From Acidimicrobiia bacterium (GTDB lineage: Bacteria > Actinomycetota > Acidimicrobiia > Acidimicrobiales > CATQHL01): a stretch of DNA of 49,635 bases. The notes under the pieces are model-generated. The model was not told the DNA's origin. It saw nothing but the letters and a program-made list of their open reading frames with translations, and made no database searches. Below are positions 7,417-15,601 of this stretch, piece by piece. How positions within the stretch are numbered: position 1 is the stretch's first letter; each line of letters opens with the position of its first letter. The translations under genes and the position numbers were made by a program. Location of the stretch: the NCBI GenBank assembly GCA_021296415.1, contig JAGWAL010000004.1, forward strand, positions 1 to 49,635, written 5' to 3'.

Positions 7417-8123
7417 AGCGCCGCGTCCCCGGTGCCGTGCTGCGGCGGCCCTCCCGACCGGTGCGGATCCAGCCTGGCGGCGCCCACGACGACCCGCAGC
7501 AACCCCGGACCTCGAATACGCAGCGGGCGCCTGTCCAGCGAGGTCAGCTCGAATCCACCGGCCCACAGGGCGCCGGAGATGTCGCCCGCCATCGAGGCAC
7601 CCCAGAAGCGCCGTGCGATGCGATCCAGCCGGCGGCGCCAGCGGCGGGCATCGCCGTCGAGTTCCACGAACAGCAGCCGTCCCCCGGGTGCCACGAGCGG
7701 GCGCAGCGACGCCACGAACTCCTCCAGGCGGCGCGCCGCGGCCAGCGCGCCGAACGAGCAGATGGTGTCGAACTGCTCGTCGCTCCGACCGCCCGGCTCG
7801 GTCGCCGGCCGCACGACCAGTTCCTCCGCCGAGTCGTAGGCGAACCCGCCCGCCAGCGGTCCCCGGAGGTCCAGAACCCGACCGGTGGCGCTGCGCTGCG
7901 TCTCGAGGACCGCCGGACGGAGCAGGCGCCGGAGCGTGCCGGCGCCTCCGACGAGTCGTAGATCCGCACCGGGGTCGGCGGCCGACCAGTCCTTGTCGGC
8001 CGCGGCGCGACGCACCGGCTGCACCGGGGTCACGCCCGCCGAGGCTGGACCAGCCGCCTCGACCGAGCCCTCCGAAACCGTCGAGACGACCGGTTCGGGC
8101 ATCGGAGACGTGTCTACCGCCAC
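7413..8123 (-). CDS. degenerate class I SAM-dependent methyltransferase-like protein
   Basis: A 236-residue protein with methyltransferase-like topology: GRVLDLRGP at the position of SAM motif I, FDTICSFGAL at motif II, and LVAPGGRLLFVELDG at motif III. Motif I lacks the usual GxGxG, so SAM binding is doubtful. The first 40 residues are probably disordered, and the C-terminus resembles ubiquinone/menaquinone-type methyltransferases only loosely. Its GTG start lies inside the last codons of the upstream epsilon-like gene (10-base overlap) and its stop overlaps the next start by 4 bases. It is locked into the carboxylase operon; its role is unknown. Confidence 0.7.
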   Translation of the reverse strand: MAVDTSPMPEPVVSTVSEGSVEAAGPASAGVTPVQPVRRAAADKDWSAADPGADLRLVGGAGTLRRLLRPAVLETQRSATGRVLDLRGPLAGGFAYDSAEELVVRPATEPGGRSDEQFDTICSFGALAAARRLEEFVASLRPLVAPGGRLLFVELDGDARRWRRRLDRIARRFWGASMAGDISGALWAGGFELTSLDRRPLRIRGPGLLRVVVGAARLDPHRSGGPPQHGTGDAAL

Positions 8124-8293
8124 CAGCGTCCGGCGAACCGCCAGCCCGATCGCGCTGGCGCCGCTCGGGGTGGCTCCGTGCTCTGCTGCTGCAGCAGCAG
8201 CCGCACCGCAGCGACGATCGCCGCCACCTCCCCATCGTCGGCCGGGGTCGGCGTCACCGTCACGGCCCCGCCCGCGGCTCCCGGCGAGGTCAC
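8114..8293 (-). CDS. accE: acyl-CoA carboxylase epsilon subunit-like small protein
   Basis: A 59-residue protein whose GTG start overlaps the accD stop by 4 bases. It opens with a short flexible stretch, then VTVTP, then a predicted helix EVAAIVAAVRLLLQQQ, and ends RSGWRFAGRWWR. Actinobacterial acyl-CoA carboxylases have a small, poorly conserved epsilon subunit encoded right after accD, with a helix and a C-terminal aromatic/basic tail, which stabilises the alpha-beta complex. Size, position and this layout fit that role, but sequence similarity in this family is low, so the name rests mainly on context. The gene is too short to be found reliably by automatic calling. Confidence 0.65.
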   Translation of the reverse strand: MTSPGAAGGAVTVTPTPADDGEVAAIVAAVRLLLQQQSTEPPRAAPARSGWRFAGRWWR

Positions 8294-9846
8294 AGCGGGA
8301 TGACGCCGTGCTTGCGCCGCGGGCGCTCGGCGCGCTTGGAGCGCAGCGCGTCGAACCCCGCGATCACCTTGCGCCTCGTCTCGGCGGGATCGATCACGTC
8401 GTCGATGTAGCCGCGCTCAGCGGCGATGTACGGGTTGGCGTAACGCTCGATGTAGTCCTCCACCAACTCGTCGCGCCTGGTCTCGGGGTTCTGGCTCTCG
8501 GCCAGCTCGCGCCGGTGCAGGATCTCCACGGCCCCCTGCGGTCCCATCACCGCCAACTCCGCCGACGGCCAGGCGAAACACAGATCGGAGCCCACGGACT
8601 TGGAGTCCATCACGACGTAAGCCCCGCCGTACGCCTTGCGCGTGACCACGGAGATGCGCGGCACCGTGGCCTCGCAGTAGGCGTACAGCAGCTTGGCGCC
8701 GTGGCGGATGATGCCGCCGTACTCCTGATCCACGCCCGGCAGGAACCCCGGCACGTCCACCAGGGTCAACAGGGGGATGCCGAAGGCGTCGCAGGTGCGC
8801 ACGAAGCGGGCCGCCTTCGAGGAGGATTCGATGTCGAGCACCCCCGCCAGCACCAGGGGCTGGTTGCCGATCACGCCGACGGTGTGCCCGTCCAGCCGCC
8901 CGAACATGCAGACGATGCTCTGCGCCCAGTTCGGGAAGTACTCCAGGTACTCGCCGTCGTCGAGGACAGCGGCGACCACGTCCTTCATGTCGTACGGCAG
9001 GTTGGAGCTGTCCGGCAGGACGGCCTGCAACTCGGGGCACAGCCGGTCCGGCGAATCCATGGGCTCGTAGTGCGGGGGATGTTCGAGATAGTTCGACGGC
9101 AGGAAGCTCAGGAGCTCCTTCACGGCGTCGAGCACGTCGTGCTCGGTGTCGCGCACGAACGTGGCCACGCCCGACTTGGTGGCATGGCTGCGGGCGCCGC
9201 CGAGATCCTCCAGCGAGACCTCCTCACCGGTCACGGTCCGGACCACGTCGGGCCCGGTGATGAACATGTGCGACGTCTCGCGCACCATGAAGATGAAGTC
9301 CGTGATCGCCGGGCTGTAGACCGCGCCGCCGGCGCACGGCCCCAGCACCACCGAGATCTGGGGCACCACGCCGGAGGCCCGCACGTTGCGCGAGAAGATG
9401 CCCCCGTAGGAGTCGAGGCTCACGACCCCCTCCTGGATCCGGGCCCCGGCGCCGTCGTTGAGACCGATCACCGGCGCCCCCGTGGTGACGGCCATGTCCA
9501 TCACCTTGTGGATCTTGGCGGCGAACACCTCGCCGAGTGCGCCGCCGAACACGGTGAAGTCCTGAGCGAACACGAACACCTTGCGGCCGTCGACCGTCCC
9601 CCAACCCGTCACGACGCCGTCGGTGTAGGGGCGCTCGGCGAGGCCGCTCTCGGTGGCCCGGTGCCGGGCGAGCATGTCGAGCTCGTGGAACGAGCCGGGG
9701 TCCAGCAGGTAGTCGATGCGCTCGCGGGCCAGCAGCTTGCCCTTGGCGTGCTGGCGCTCCACCGCCCGCTCGGGGCCGGCGTGGCGAGCCTGCTCCTTAC
9801 GCTTGGCGAGTTCCGCCAGCCGCTCGGCCATGGAATGGGTGACCAT
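8290..9846 (-). CDS. acyl-CoA carboxylase carboxyltransferase (beta) subunit
   Basis: A 518-residue biotin-dependent carboxyltransferase of the propionyl/acetyl-CoA carboxylase type, which moves CO2 from biotin to an acyl-CoA. Typical segments are VIGLNDGAGARIQEG, PQISVVLGPCAGGAVYSPA (the oxyanion and acyl-CoA site) and the C-terminal KAYGGAYVVM. At the position that is Asp in propionyl-specific PccB, and Cys or Ile in broader enzymes, this one has Val, so substrate range cannot be called propionyl-specific. ATG at 9844-9846 was chosen; an in-frame ATG five codons later is the alternative. The biotinylated alpha subunit is not in the window. It is followed by the coupled epsilon-like, methyltransferase-like and S51-like genes. 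Confidence 0.93.
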   Translation of the reverse strand: MVTHSMAERLAELAKRKEQARHAGPERAVERQHAKGKLLARERIDYLLDPGSFHELDMLARHRATESGLAERPYTDGVVTGWGTVDGRKVFVFAQDFTVFGGALGEVFAAKIHKVMDMAVTTGAPVIGLNDGAGARIQEGVVSLDSYGGIFSRNVRASGVVPQISVVLGPCAGGAVYSPAITDFIFMVRETSHMFITGPDVVRTVTGEEVSLEDLGGARSHATKSGVATFVRDTEHDVLDAVKELLSFLPSNYLEHPPHYEPMDSPDRLCPELQAVLPDSSNLPYDMKDVVAAVLDDGEYLEYFPNWAQSIVCMFGRLDGHTVGVIGNQPLVLAGVLDIESSSKAARFVRTCDAFGIPLLTLVDVPGFLPGVDQEYGGIIRHGAKLLYAYCEATVPRISVVTRKAYGGAYVVMDSKSVGSDLCFAWPSAELAVMGPQGAVEILHRRELAESQNPETRRDELVEDYIERYANPYIAAERGYIDDVIDPAETRRKVIAGFDALRSKRAERPRRKHGVIPL

Positions 9847-9855
9847 AGGCGCAAA

Positions 9856-9861
9856 AGCGTA
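9856..9861 (-). promoter_or_regulatory. predicted -10 element of accD operon promoter
   Basis: TACGCT lies 9 bases upstream of the accD ATG, implying a leader of only a few bases. There is no Shine-Dalgarno before the ATG. It faces the divergent lutA promoter about 80 bases away. Confidence 0.4.
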
Positions 9862-9942
9862 CAACCCCGATCCGTCCTGCCCGCGGTGGTCCGGTCGGGG
9901 GTTGCGACGACCGGACAACGGTGCGGCGGGGGAGGCTCGGGG

Positions 9943-9948
9943 TAGGGT
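9943..9948 (+). promoter_or_regulatory. predicted -10 element of leaderless lut operon promoter
   Basis: TAGGGT is 7 bases upstream of the lutA GTG start; no Shine-Dalgarno is present. Confidence 0.5.
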
Positions 9949-9955
9949 GCGCGGC

Positions 9956-10723
9956 GTGGTCGTTCGGTTCTTCGCGAGTTGCCTGGTGGAGCTTCTGCAG
10001 CCCAACGTGGGAGCAGCGGCACAGCGCGTGCTGCGCGCCGGCGGGCACGATCCGCAGCCCGTGCGAGGAGCCACCTGCTGTGGCCAACCCGCCTACAACG
10101 CCGGCTACGCCGGCGAGGCGCGGCGCGTCGCCCGGCGCACCTTGCGCGCCCTCGGCGACGCTGACACGGCCTGTGTGGTGGCCTCCGGGTCCTGCGCCAC
10201 GATGATGTCCCACCACTGGCCGGAACTGTTCGAGGGAACCGCGGACGCGGACGCGGCACGCCGGGCTGCGGCGCGGACCGTCGAGTTGACGGCGTTCCTG
10301 ACAGGGACCGCTGCGGCCGGAAGCGCCGGGGACCGGCCGCCGGCCTCCGGGACCGGCGACGGTGGATCGGCGCAGGAACCCGACGGCGGCGGGCCCGTCG
10401 TGGTCCACGACTCCTGCCATGCGCTGCGTGAGCTCGGAGCGGGCGCCACGGTGCGGCGCGCTCTCGCCGACGCCGGGCGCACCCCCACCGAGGCCCAGGG
10501 AACAGAGCGTTGCTGCGGGTTCGGCGGATCGTTCTCGGTCAAGATGCCCGCCGTGTCGGTGGCCATGGCCGACGAGAAGCTCGACAATCTGGCGGCAACC
10601 GGCTGCATGCAGATCACCAGCTGCGACCTCTCGTGCCTCCTGCACCTGCAGGGTCGGGCCCGCCGCCGCGGGCTGGCGCTGCGATTCGACCACGTCGCCT
10701 CCCTGCTGGATCCCGGGACGTGA
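9956..10723 (+). CDS. lutA: lactate utilisation protein A, (Fe-S)-binding
   Basis: A 255-residue protein of the LutA/YkgE family, part of the LutABC L-lactate-oxidising iron-sulfur complex. It has the two cysteine-rich CCG modules of this family: CCGQPAYNAG at 41-50 and CCGFGGSF at 186-193, preceded by HDSCHALREL at 151-160, likely ligands of an Fe-S cluster. A Gly/Pro-rich insert at about 120-145 separates the halves. The GTG start gives the family N-terminus VRFFASCLVELLQP and lies 7 bases after a -10-like hexamer. It is first in a lutA-lutB-lutC-MFS operon; 55 bases separate it from lutB. Confidence 0.93.
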   Translation: MVVRFFASCLVELLQPNVGAAAQRVLRAGGHDPQPVRGATCCGQPAYNAGYAGEARRVARRTLRALGDADTACVVASGSCATMMSHHWPELFEGTADADAARRAAARTVELTAFLTGTAAAGSAGDRPPASGTGDGGSAQEPDGGGPVVVHDSCHALRELGAGATVRRALADAGRTPTEAQGTERCCGFGGSFSVKMPAVSVAMADEKLDNLAATGCMQITSCDLSCLLHLQGRARRRGLALRFDHVASLLDPGT

Positions 10724-10778
10724 CCGGGCCCGACTCGAACCCACGCGAGCTGCGCCGCCGCGCTGCGGGAACGATCCG

Positions 10779-12140
10779 GTGAGCGCGCCCACCGCCACCC
10801 CGGTGAGCTTCGGCCGCCGCGCCGGCCGCGCCCTGGGCGACGACCGCATGCGAGCGGCCATCGCACGCGGCACCGGCCTCATGGTGCAGCGACGCCACGA
10901 GGCGATCGCGGAGCTGCGCAACGCCGACGAGTTGCGTGACGCCGCCTCGGTCATCCGGGCCGCAGCGCTGCAACGGCTTCCGGAGCTGCTGGAACGCTGG
11001 TCGGACAACCTCGGTGCGCTCGGCGGTCACGTGCACTGGGCCTCCGATGCCGACGAGGCCAACGCCATCGTGGCCGGCATCGTGGCACGGCGCGGCGCCA
11101 AGGTCATCGCCAAGGGCAAGTCCATGGTCTCCGAGGAGATCCACCTCAACGACGTCCTGGAGCGGGCCGGCGCCGACGTGGTGGAGACCGACCTGGGCGA
11201 GTTCATCCAGCAACTGGCCGGCGAGCCCCCATCGCACATCGTGGCGCCGGCCATGCACAAGGACCGCTTCGAGGTCGCCGACCTGCTGAGCGCCGACCGG
11301 GGAGCGCCGGTCAGTCCCGAGATCACAGCAGAGGCGGCCTACGCCCGGCGACGGCTGCGGCAGGCTTTCCTGGACGCCGGCGTGGGGATCACCGGCGTGA
11401 ACTTCGCCGTCGCCGCCACGGGCTCGATCTGCCTCGTCGAGAACGAGGGCAACGGGCGCATGTGCTCCAGCCTCCCGCCGACGCACATCGCCCTCATGGG
11501 ACTCGAGCGCATCGTCGCCGACTTCGACGAACTCGATGTGATGTTGAACCTGCTGGCTCGTTCGGCGACCGGGCAGGCGCTGACCACCTACACGAACATC
11601 ATCACCGGCCCGCGGCGCCCCGGCGAGGTCGACGGCCCCGAGGAGCTGCACGTGGTCGTGCTGGACGGCGGACGCAGCGCCGTGGTGGGGACCCGCTTCT
11701 CCCCGGCGCTGCACTGCATCCGCTGCGGCGCCTGCCTGAACGTGTGCCCGGTGTACCGCCAGGTCGGTGGGCACACCTACGACTCCGTCTACAGCGGACC
11801 CATCGGGGCGGTGCTGACGCCGCTCCTGAAACCCACCGATCCGGCCGCCCGCGAGCTCGCCGAGGCCTCCTCGCTGTGCGGCGCCTGCACCGAGATCTGC
11901 CCCGTGCGCATCCCGCTGCACGACCTGCTGCTGCAACTCCGCCACCGGGACGCCCGCGCCGACGCCTCGCGGTTGCGGCGGGCGGGCTTCTGGTTGTGGT
12001 CACAGGCGTGGTCGCGACGCTGGAGCTTCGGTGCCATGGTGCTCGGAGCCCGGGTCGTACTGCCGCTGCTGCGAAGACTGCGGTGGCTCCCGGACATCGG
12101 CTGGCTCGGTGCCTGGCGCCAGGGGCGGGAGTTGCCGTGA
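10779..12140 (+). CDS. lutB: lactate utilisation protein B, iron-sulfur
   Basis: A 453-residue LutB/YkgF family protein carrying electrons from lactate within LutABC. The N-terminal LUD-type domain (about 50-300) contains AKGKSMVSEEIHLN and ENEGNGRMCS. Two [4Fe-4S] ferredoxin sites follow: CIRCGACLNVCP (313-324) and CGACTEICP (367-375). The C-terminus has an arginine-rich, hydrophobic stretch that could touch the membrane. The GTG start at 10779 begins the family-like FGRRAGRAL region. Its stop overlaps the lutC GTG by 4 bases, so the pair is probably translationally coupled. The electron acceptor is not evident from the sequence. Confidence 0.94.
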   Translation: MSAPTATPVSFGRRAGRALGDDRMRAAIARGTGLMVQRRHEAIAELRNADELRDAASVIRAAALQRLPELLERWSDNLGALGGHVHWASDADEANAIVAGIVARRGAKVIAKGKSMVSEEIHLNDVLERAGADVVETDLGEFIQQLAGEPPSHIVAPAMHKDRFEVADLLSADRGAPVSPEITAEAAYARRRLRQAFLDAGVGITGVNFAVAATGSICLVENEGNGRMCSSLPPTHIALMGLERIVADFDELDVMLNLLARSATGQALTTYTNIITGPRRPGEVDGPEELHVVVLDGGRSAVVGTRFSPALHCIRCGACLNVCPVYRQVGGHTYDSVYSGPIGAVLTPLLKPTDPAARELAEASSLCGACTEICPVRIPLHDLLLQLRHRDARADASRLRRAGFWLWSQAWSRRWSFGAMVLGARVVLPLLRRLRWLPDIGWLGAWRQGRELP

Positions 12141-12733
12141 GCGCCTGCACCCCCCGGGACGAGTTCCTGGGCCGGCTTCGAACGGGCGCAGCCGGCGGCA
12201 CCGGCCCGATCGCCCCGCCCACACCGCGGGCACGCTTCGTGCGCGCCCGGACGGGCCCCGACGGGTTCATGGCGGCATGGCGGGCGCTGGGCGGTACCGC
12301 TGAACGAGTTCCCACCGATGAACTGCGGGGCGCGGTGGCCGCCTTCGCGGCCGGGCGCGACGGACCGCTCCTGGCCGCCGCGGGACTCGACGTGGACGCC
12401 GACCTCCGCTGGCCCGACTGCGGATCGCAGGCGGCGGCGGGGGCCGCCGTGGGCGTGGTGCGGGCGGTGGCGGCGGCGGCACAGACCGGCACCGCGTTGC
12501 TGCGCGCCGACGACAATCGGGGGCGAGCGGCGAGCCTGCTGCCCCCGGCCTGTGTCCTCGTCATCGACGCCGGCACCATCGTCGACACCCTCGGCGACTA
12601 CCTGCGCGGCACCGGGGACCTCCCCAGCCAGCTGGTGGCCGTCACGGGACCGTCGCGCTCGGCCGACATCGAGAGCACCCTCGTCATCGGGGTCCATGGA
12701 CCAGGAGACGTGCACGCCATACTCACGGGGTGA
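12137..12733 (+). CDS. lutC: lactate utilisation protein C (LUD domain)
   Basis: A 198-residue LutC/YkgG-type LUD-domain protein, the third component of the LutABC lactate oxidation complex. It has a variable N-terminus and the conserved C-terminal block VLVIDAGTIVDTL, PSQLVAVTGPSRSADIE and VIGVHGPGDVHAIL, characteristic of the family. Both ends overlap neighbours by GTGA: its start with the lutB stop, its stop with the MFS start. Alanine content is high in the middle, where an aligned family member is usually less repetitive. Identification is reliable from the C-terminus and the operon. Confidence 0.92.
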   Translation: MSACTPRDEFLGRLRTGAAGGTGPIAPPTPRARFVRARTGPDGFMAAWRALGGTAERVPTDELRGAVAAFAAGRDGPLLAAAGLDVDADLRWPDCGSQAAAGAAVGVVRAVAAAAQTGTALLRADDNRGRAASLLPPACVLVIDAGTIVDTLGDYLRGTGDLPSQLVAVTGPSRSADIESTLVIGVHGPGDVHAILTG

Positions 12734-13971
12734 AGGCGGCGTCGGGAACCGGACGGCTCGTCACGCCGACGTTCACGGCGCTGCTGACGGCGTGCGTCTG
12801 GTACTTCGTGAGCACGGGCATGATGCTCGTGGCCATCCCCGTCTTCGTCAGCGAGGAGTTGGGCGGCGGCGAATGGGGCGTGGGTGCCGCCATGGGCGTC
12901 TCCGGCCTCGCCGCGGCCGTCCTGCGGATCGTTGCCGGACCCATCACCGACACGAAGGGCCGGCGGTGGGTGATGGTCTTCGGTTCGTCGCTGGCCGGAG
13001 CGAGCATGCTGGGCCTTCTGGTCGCCAACAGCGTCGGCACAGTCGTCCTGTTCCGCGCCCTCACGGGCATCGGTGAGGCCGCCTTCTTCGTAGGCGCCGC
13101 GACCGCCCTGCAGGATCTCGCCCCCGAGGGGCGGCGGGCCGAGGCGACCTCCTACTTCTCCGCCGTGGTGTACGCCAGCATGGCTCTGGGCCCGCTGCTG
13201 GCGGAGTGGCTGATCGAGCGGTTCACCTTCGACGTCACGTGGCTGGCCGGCGCGGCGTTCTGCGGGATCGGCGCGCTACTGGCCGTGCGGGCCCCGCAGA
13301 ATCGCGTCCCGGCGGCGGGAAACCGCCAATTCTTCTCGCGGCCGGTGGTGCACCCGGCGGCGGTGCGGCCGGGAAGCGTCCTGATGATCGGCCTGCTGGG
13401 CTTCGCGTGCTTCATGACCTTCGCGGCGCTCTGGGCCACGGAGATCGGCATCCGGAATGCCGGCAGCGTCTTCCTGCTGTTCGCCGGCGCCGTGCTGATC
13501 CTGCGGCTGCTGCTGGCGCGGCTGCCGGACCGCCTCGGTGCCCGAACCACCACGACCATCGCTCTGGTCTTCTCGGCACTGGGACTCGCCGTCATGGCGA
13601 CCTGGCGGGCACCCGGCGGGGCCTACGTCGGCAGCGCGGTGCTGGCGCTGGGTCAGAGCTTCCTGTTCCCGGCGCTCTTCGCGTCCGTCATCCAGTCCGC
13701 GCCTGTGGCCGAGCGGGGCCAGGCCGTCGCTTCGTTCAGCATCTCGTTCGATGTGGCGTTCGGAACCGGGGGCTTCCTCGCGGGCGCCGTCGCCACGCAT
13801 TTCGGTGGGATCGCGTCGGCGTTCTGGTTCGGCACCGCCGCGTGCACCGTGGCGCTGCTGCTCGCCCGACGCACCATCCCGAGGGCTCCGGCCGTCGCCC
13901 AGCCCGCCGACGAACCCCCGCTGCCGCCCCGGGCCGGACCCGACGAGGTGCGGCGTCTCAGAGGATCTTGA
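12730..13971 (+). CDS. MFS transporter, lut-operon linked
   Basis: A 413-residue major facilitator with about 12 hydrophobic segments. The loop 2-3 signature reads [13 protein letters not shown] (near residue 75) and the second half has [11 protein letters not shown], as expected for two six-helix bundles. Its GTG start overlaps the lutC stop by 4 bases, so it is part of the lactate operon; uptake or export of lactate or a related monocarboxylate is the natural inference, though this is not the LctP family usually paired with lut genes. Its last 14 bases overlap the end of the convergent rpsJ gene, so no terminator can lie between them. Confidence 0.85.
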   Translation: MKAASGTGRLVTPTFTALLTACVWYFVSTGMMLVAIPVFVSEELGGGEWGVGAAMGVSGLAAAVLRIVAGPITDTKGRRWVMVFGSSLAGASMLGLLVANSVGTVVLFRALTGIGEAAFFVGAATALQDLAPEGRRAEATSYFSAVVYASMALGPLLAEWLIERFTFDVTWLAGAAFCGIGALLAVRAPQNRVPAAGNRQFFSRPVVHPAAVRPGSVLMIGLLGFACFMTFAALWATEIGIRNAGSVFLLFAGAVLILRLLLARLPDRLGARTTTTIALVFSALGLAVMATWRAPGGAYVGSAVLALGQSFLFPALFASVIQSAPVAERGQAVASFSISFDVAFGTGGFLAGAVATHFGGIASAFWFGTAACTVALLLARRTIPRAPAVAQPADEPPLPPRAGPDEVRRLRGS

Positions 13972-14272
13972 TCTCGATGTCCACCCCGGCGGGGAGGTCG
14001 ATGCGCTGCAACGAGTCCACCGTCTTCGCCGAGGAGTTCACGATGTCCAACAGCCGCTTGTGAATCCGCATCTCGAAGTGCTCGCGGCTGTCCTTGTCCT
14101 TGTGGGGTGAGCGGATCACGGTCACGCGGTGCCGTTCGGTCGGCAGTGGCACCGGGCCCCGCACCTCGGCCTGGGTTCGCTTGACCGTCTGCACGATCTT
14201 GCGCGCCGACTGATCCACGACCTCGTGGTCGTACGCCTTGAGCCGGATGCGGATCTTCTGCCCCGTGGCCAC
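13958..14272 (-). CDS. rpsJ: 30S ribosomal protein S10
   Basis: A complete 104-residue S10, a 30S head protein that also acts as NusE in transcription antitermination. The sequence is typical from [11 protein letters not shown] to GVDIEIKI. It lies 6 bases after tuf, as in other bacteria. Normally rplC and the rest of the S10 operon follow; here the next gene is the convergent MFS transporter, whose end overlaps rpsJ by 14 bases, so the cluster has been broken at this point. Confidence 0.98.
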   Translation of the reverse strand: MATGQKIRIRLKAYDHEVVDQSARKIVQTVKRTQAEVRGPVPLPTERHRVTVIRSPHKDKDSREHFEMRIHKRLLDIVNSSAKTVDSLQRIDLPAGVDIEIKIL

Positions 14273-14278
14273 GATCGG

Positions 14279-15469
14279 CTACTTCAGGATCTTGGTGACG
14301 GCGCCGGCGCCGACGGTGCGCCCACCCTCGCGGATGGCGAAGCGCAGACCCTCGTCCATGGCGATCGGGGCGATCAACTCGACGGTCATCTGCGTGTTGT
14401 CGCCGGGCATGCACATCTCGACGCCCTCCGGCAGCGAGATGGAGCCGGTGACGTCGGTGGTGCGGAAGTAGAACTGGGGCCGGTAGCCGTCGAAGAACGG
14501 CTTGTGGCGCCCGCCCTCGGCCTTGGTCAGCACGTAGACCTCCGCCTCGAAGTGGGTGTGGGGCGTGATGGAGCCCGGAGCGGCGAGCACCTGGCCCCGC
14601 TGCACCTCTTCCTTGCCGACGCCGCGCAGCAGCGCGCCGATGTTGTCGCCGGCGCGGCCCTCGTCGAGGATCTTGCGGAACATCTCCACACCGGTGCACA
14701 CCGTCTTGCGGGTCTCCTTGATCCCGACGATCTCGACGTTGTCGCCCGTGTTGACGATGCCCTGCTCGACGCGCCCGGTGACCACCGTTCCACGACCCGT
14801 GATCGAGAAGACGTCCTCGATCGGCAGGAGGAACGGCTTGTCGACGTCGCGCACCGGCTCGGGCACGTACGAGTCCACGGCCTCCATGAGCGCCACGACC
14901 TGATCGCCGGCCTCATCGTCGCCCTCCAGTGCCTTGAGCGCCGAGACCGGCATGACCGGCGTGTCGTCGCCGGGGAACCCGTACTCGTCGAGCAACTCGC
15001 GGACCTCGAGCTCCACCAGCTCCAGCAGTTCGGGGTCGTCAACGGCGTCCACCTTGTTCAATGCCACGAGGATGCGGGGCACACCCACCTGACGTGCCAG
15101 GAGCACGTGCTCGCGGGTCTGCGGCATCGGGCCGTCGGCGGCCGACACGACCAGGATGGCGCCGTCGACCTGCGCCGCACCGGTGATCATGTTCTTGATG
15201 TAGTCGGCATGGCCGGGCATGTCGACGTGGGCGTAGTGCCGGTTGGGTGTCTCGTACTCGACGTGGGCCACGTTGATCGTGATGCCCCGCTCGCGTTCCT
15301 CGGGAGCCTTGTCGATGGAGTCGAAGTCGGTGAACTGCGTGGACTCCGGATCACGCTGGGACAGAACCCGCGTGATGGCGGCGGTCAGCGTCGTCTTGCC
15401 ATGGTCGATGTGCCCCATGGTGCCCACGTTGATGTGCGGCTTCGAACGCTGGAAGACTTCCTTGGCCAT
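14279..15469 (-). CDS. tuf: translation elongation factor Tu
   Basis: A 396-residue GTPase that brings aminoacyl-tRNA to the ribosome. G1 is [11 protein letters not shown]3 is DMPGH (most bacteria have DCPGH) and G4 is NKVD. The start [16 protein letters not shown] is standard, with GGAG upstream. It is followed by rpsJ after 6 bases and preceded by fusA with a 132-base gap that may hold its own promoter or a processing site. The length is normal and no frameshift is seen. Confidence 0.98.
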   Translation of the reverse strand: MAKEVFQRSKPHINVGTMGHIDHGKTTLTAAITRVLSQRDPESTQFTDFDSIDKAPEERERGITINVAHVEYETPNRHYAHVDMPGHADYIKNMITGAAQVDGAILVVSAADGPMPQTREHVLLARQVGVPRILVALNKVDAVDDPELLELVELEVRELLDEYGFPGDDTPVMPVSALKALEGDDEAGDQVVALMEAVDSYVPEPVRDVDKPFLLPIEDVFSITGRGTVVTGRVEQGIVNTGDNVEIVGIKETRKTVCTGVEMFRKILDEGRAGDNIGALLRGVGKEEVQRGQVLAAPGSITPHTHFEAEVYVLTKAEGGRHKPFFDGYRPQFYFRTTDVTGSISLPEGVEMCMPGDNTQMTVELIAPIAMDEGLRFAIREGGRTVGAGAVTKILK

Positions 15470-15601
15470 TGTCTTGCTCCTGATACTCCGATTGGTTGAG
15501 GTTCTCGTCGGTTCGTGCAACTCGTTCCGGTCGGTGCGCGTGATCCGCACGCGGCGAGCGTCTCGGCGCCGCTTCGGTTGTGGCCACGCCGTCCGGTTGA
15601 C

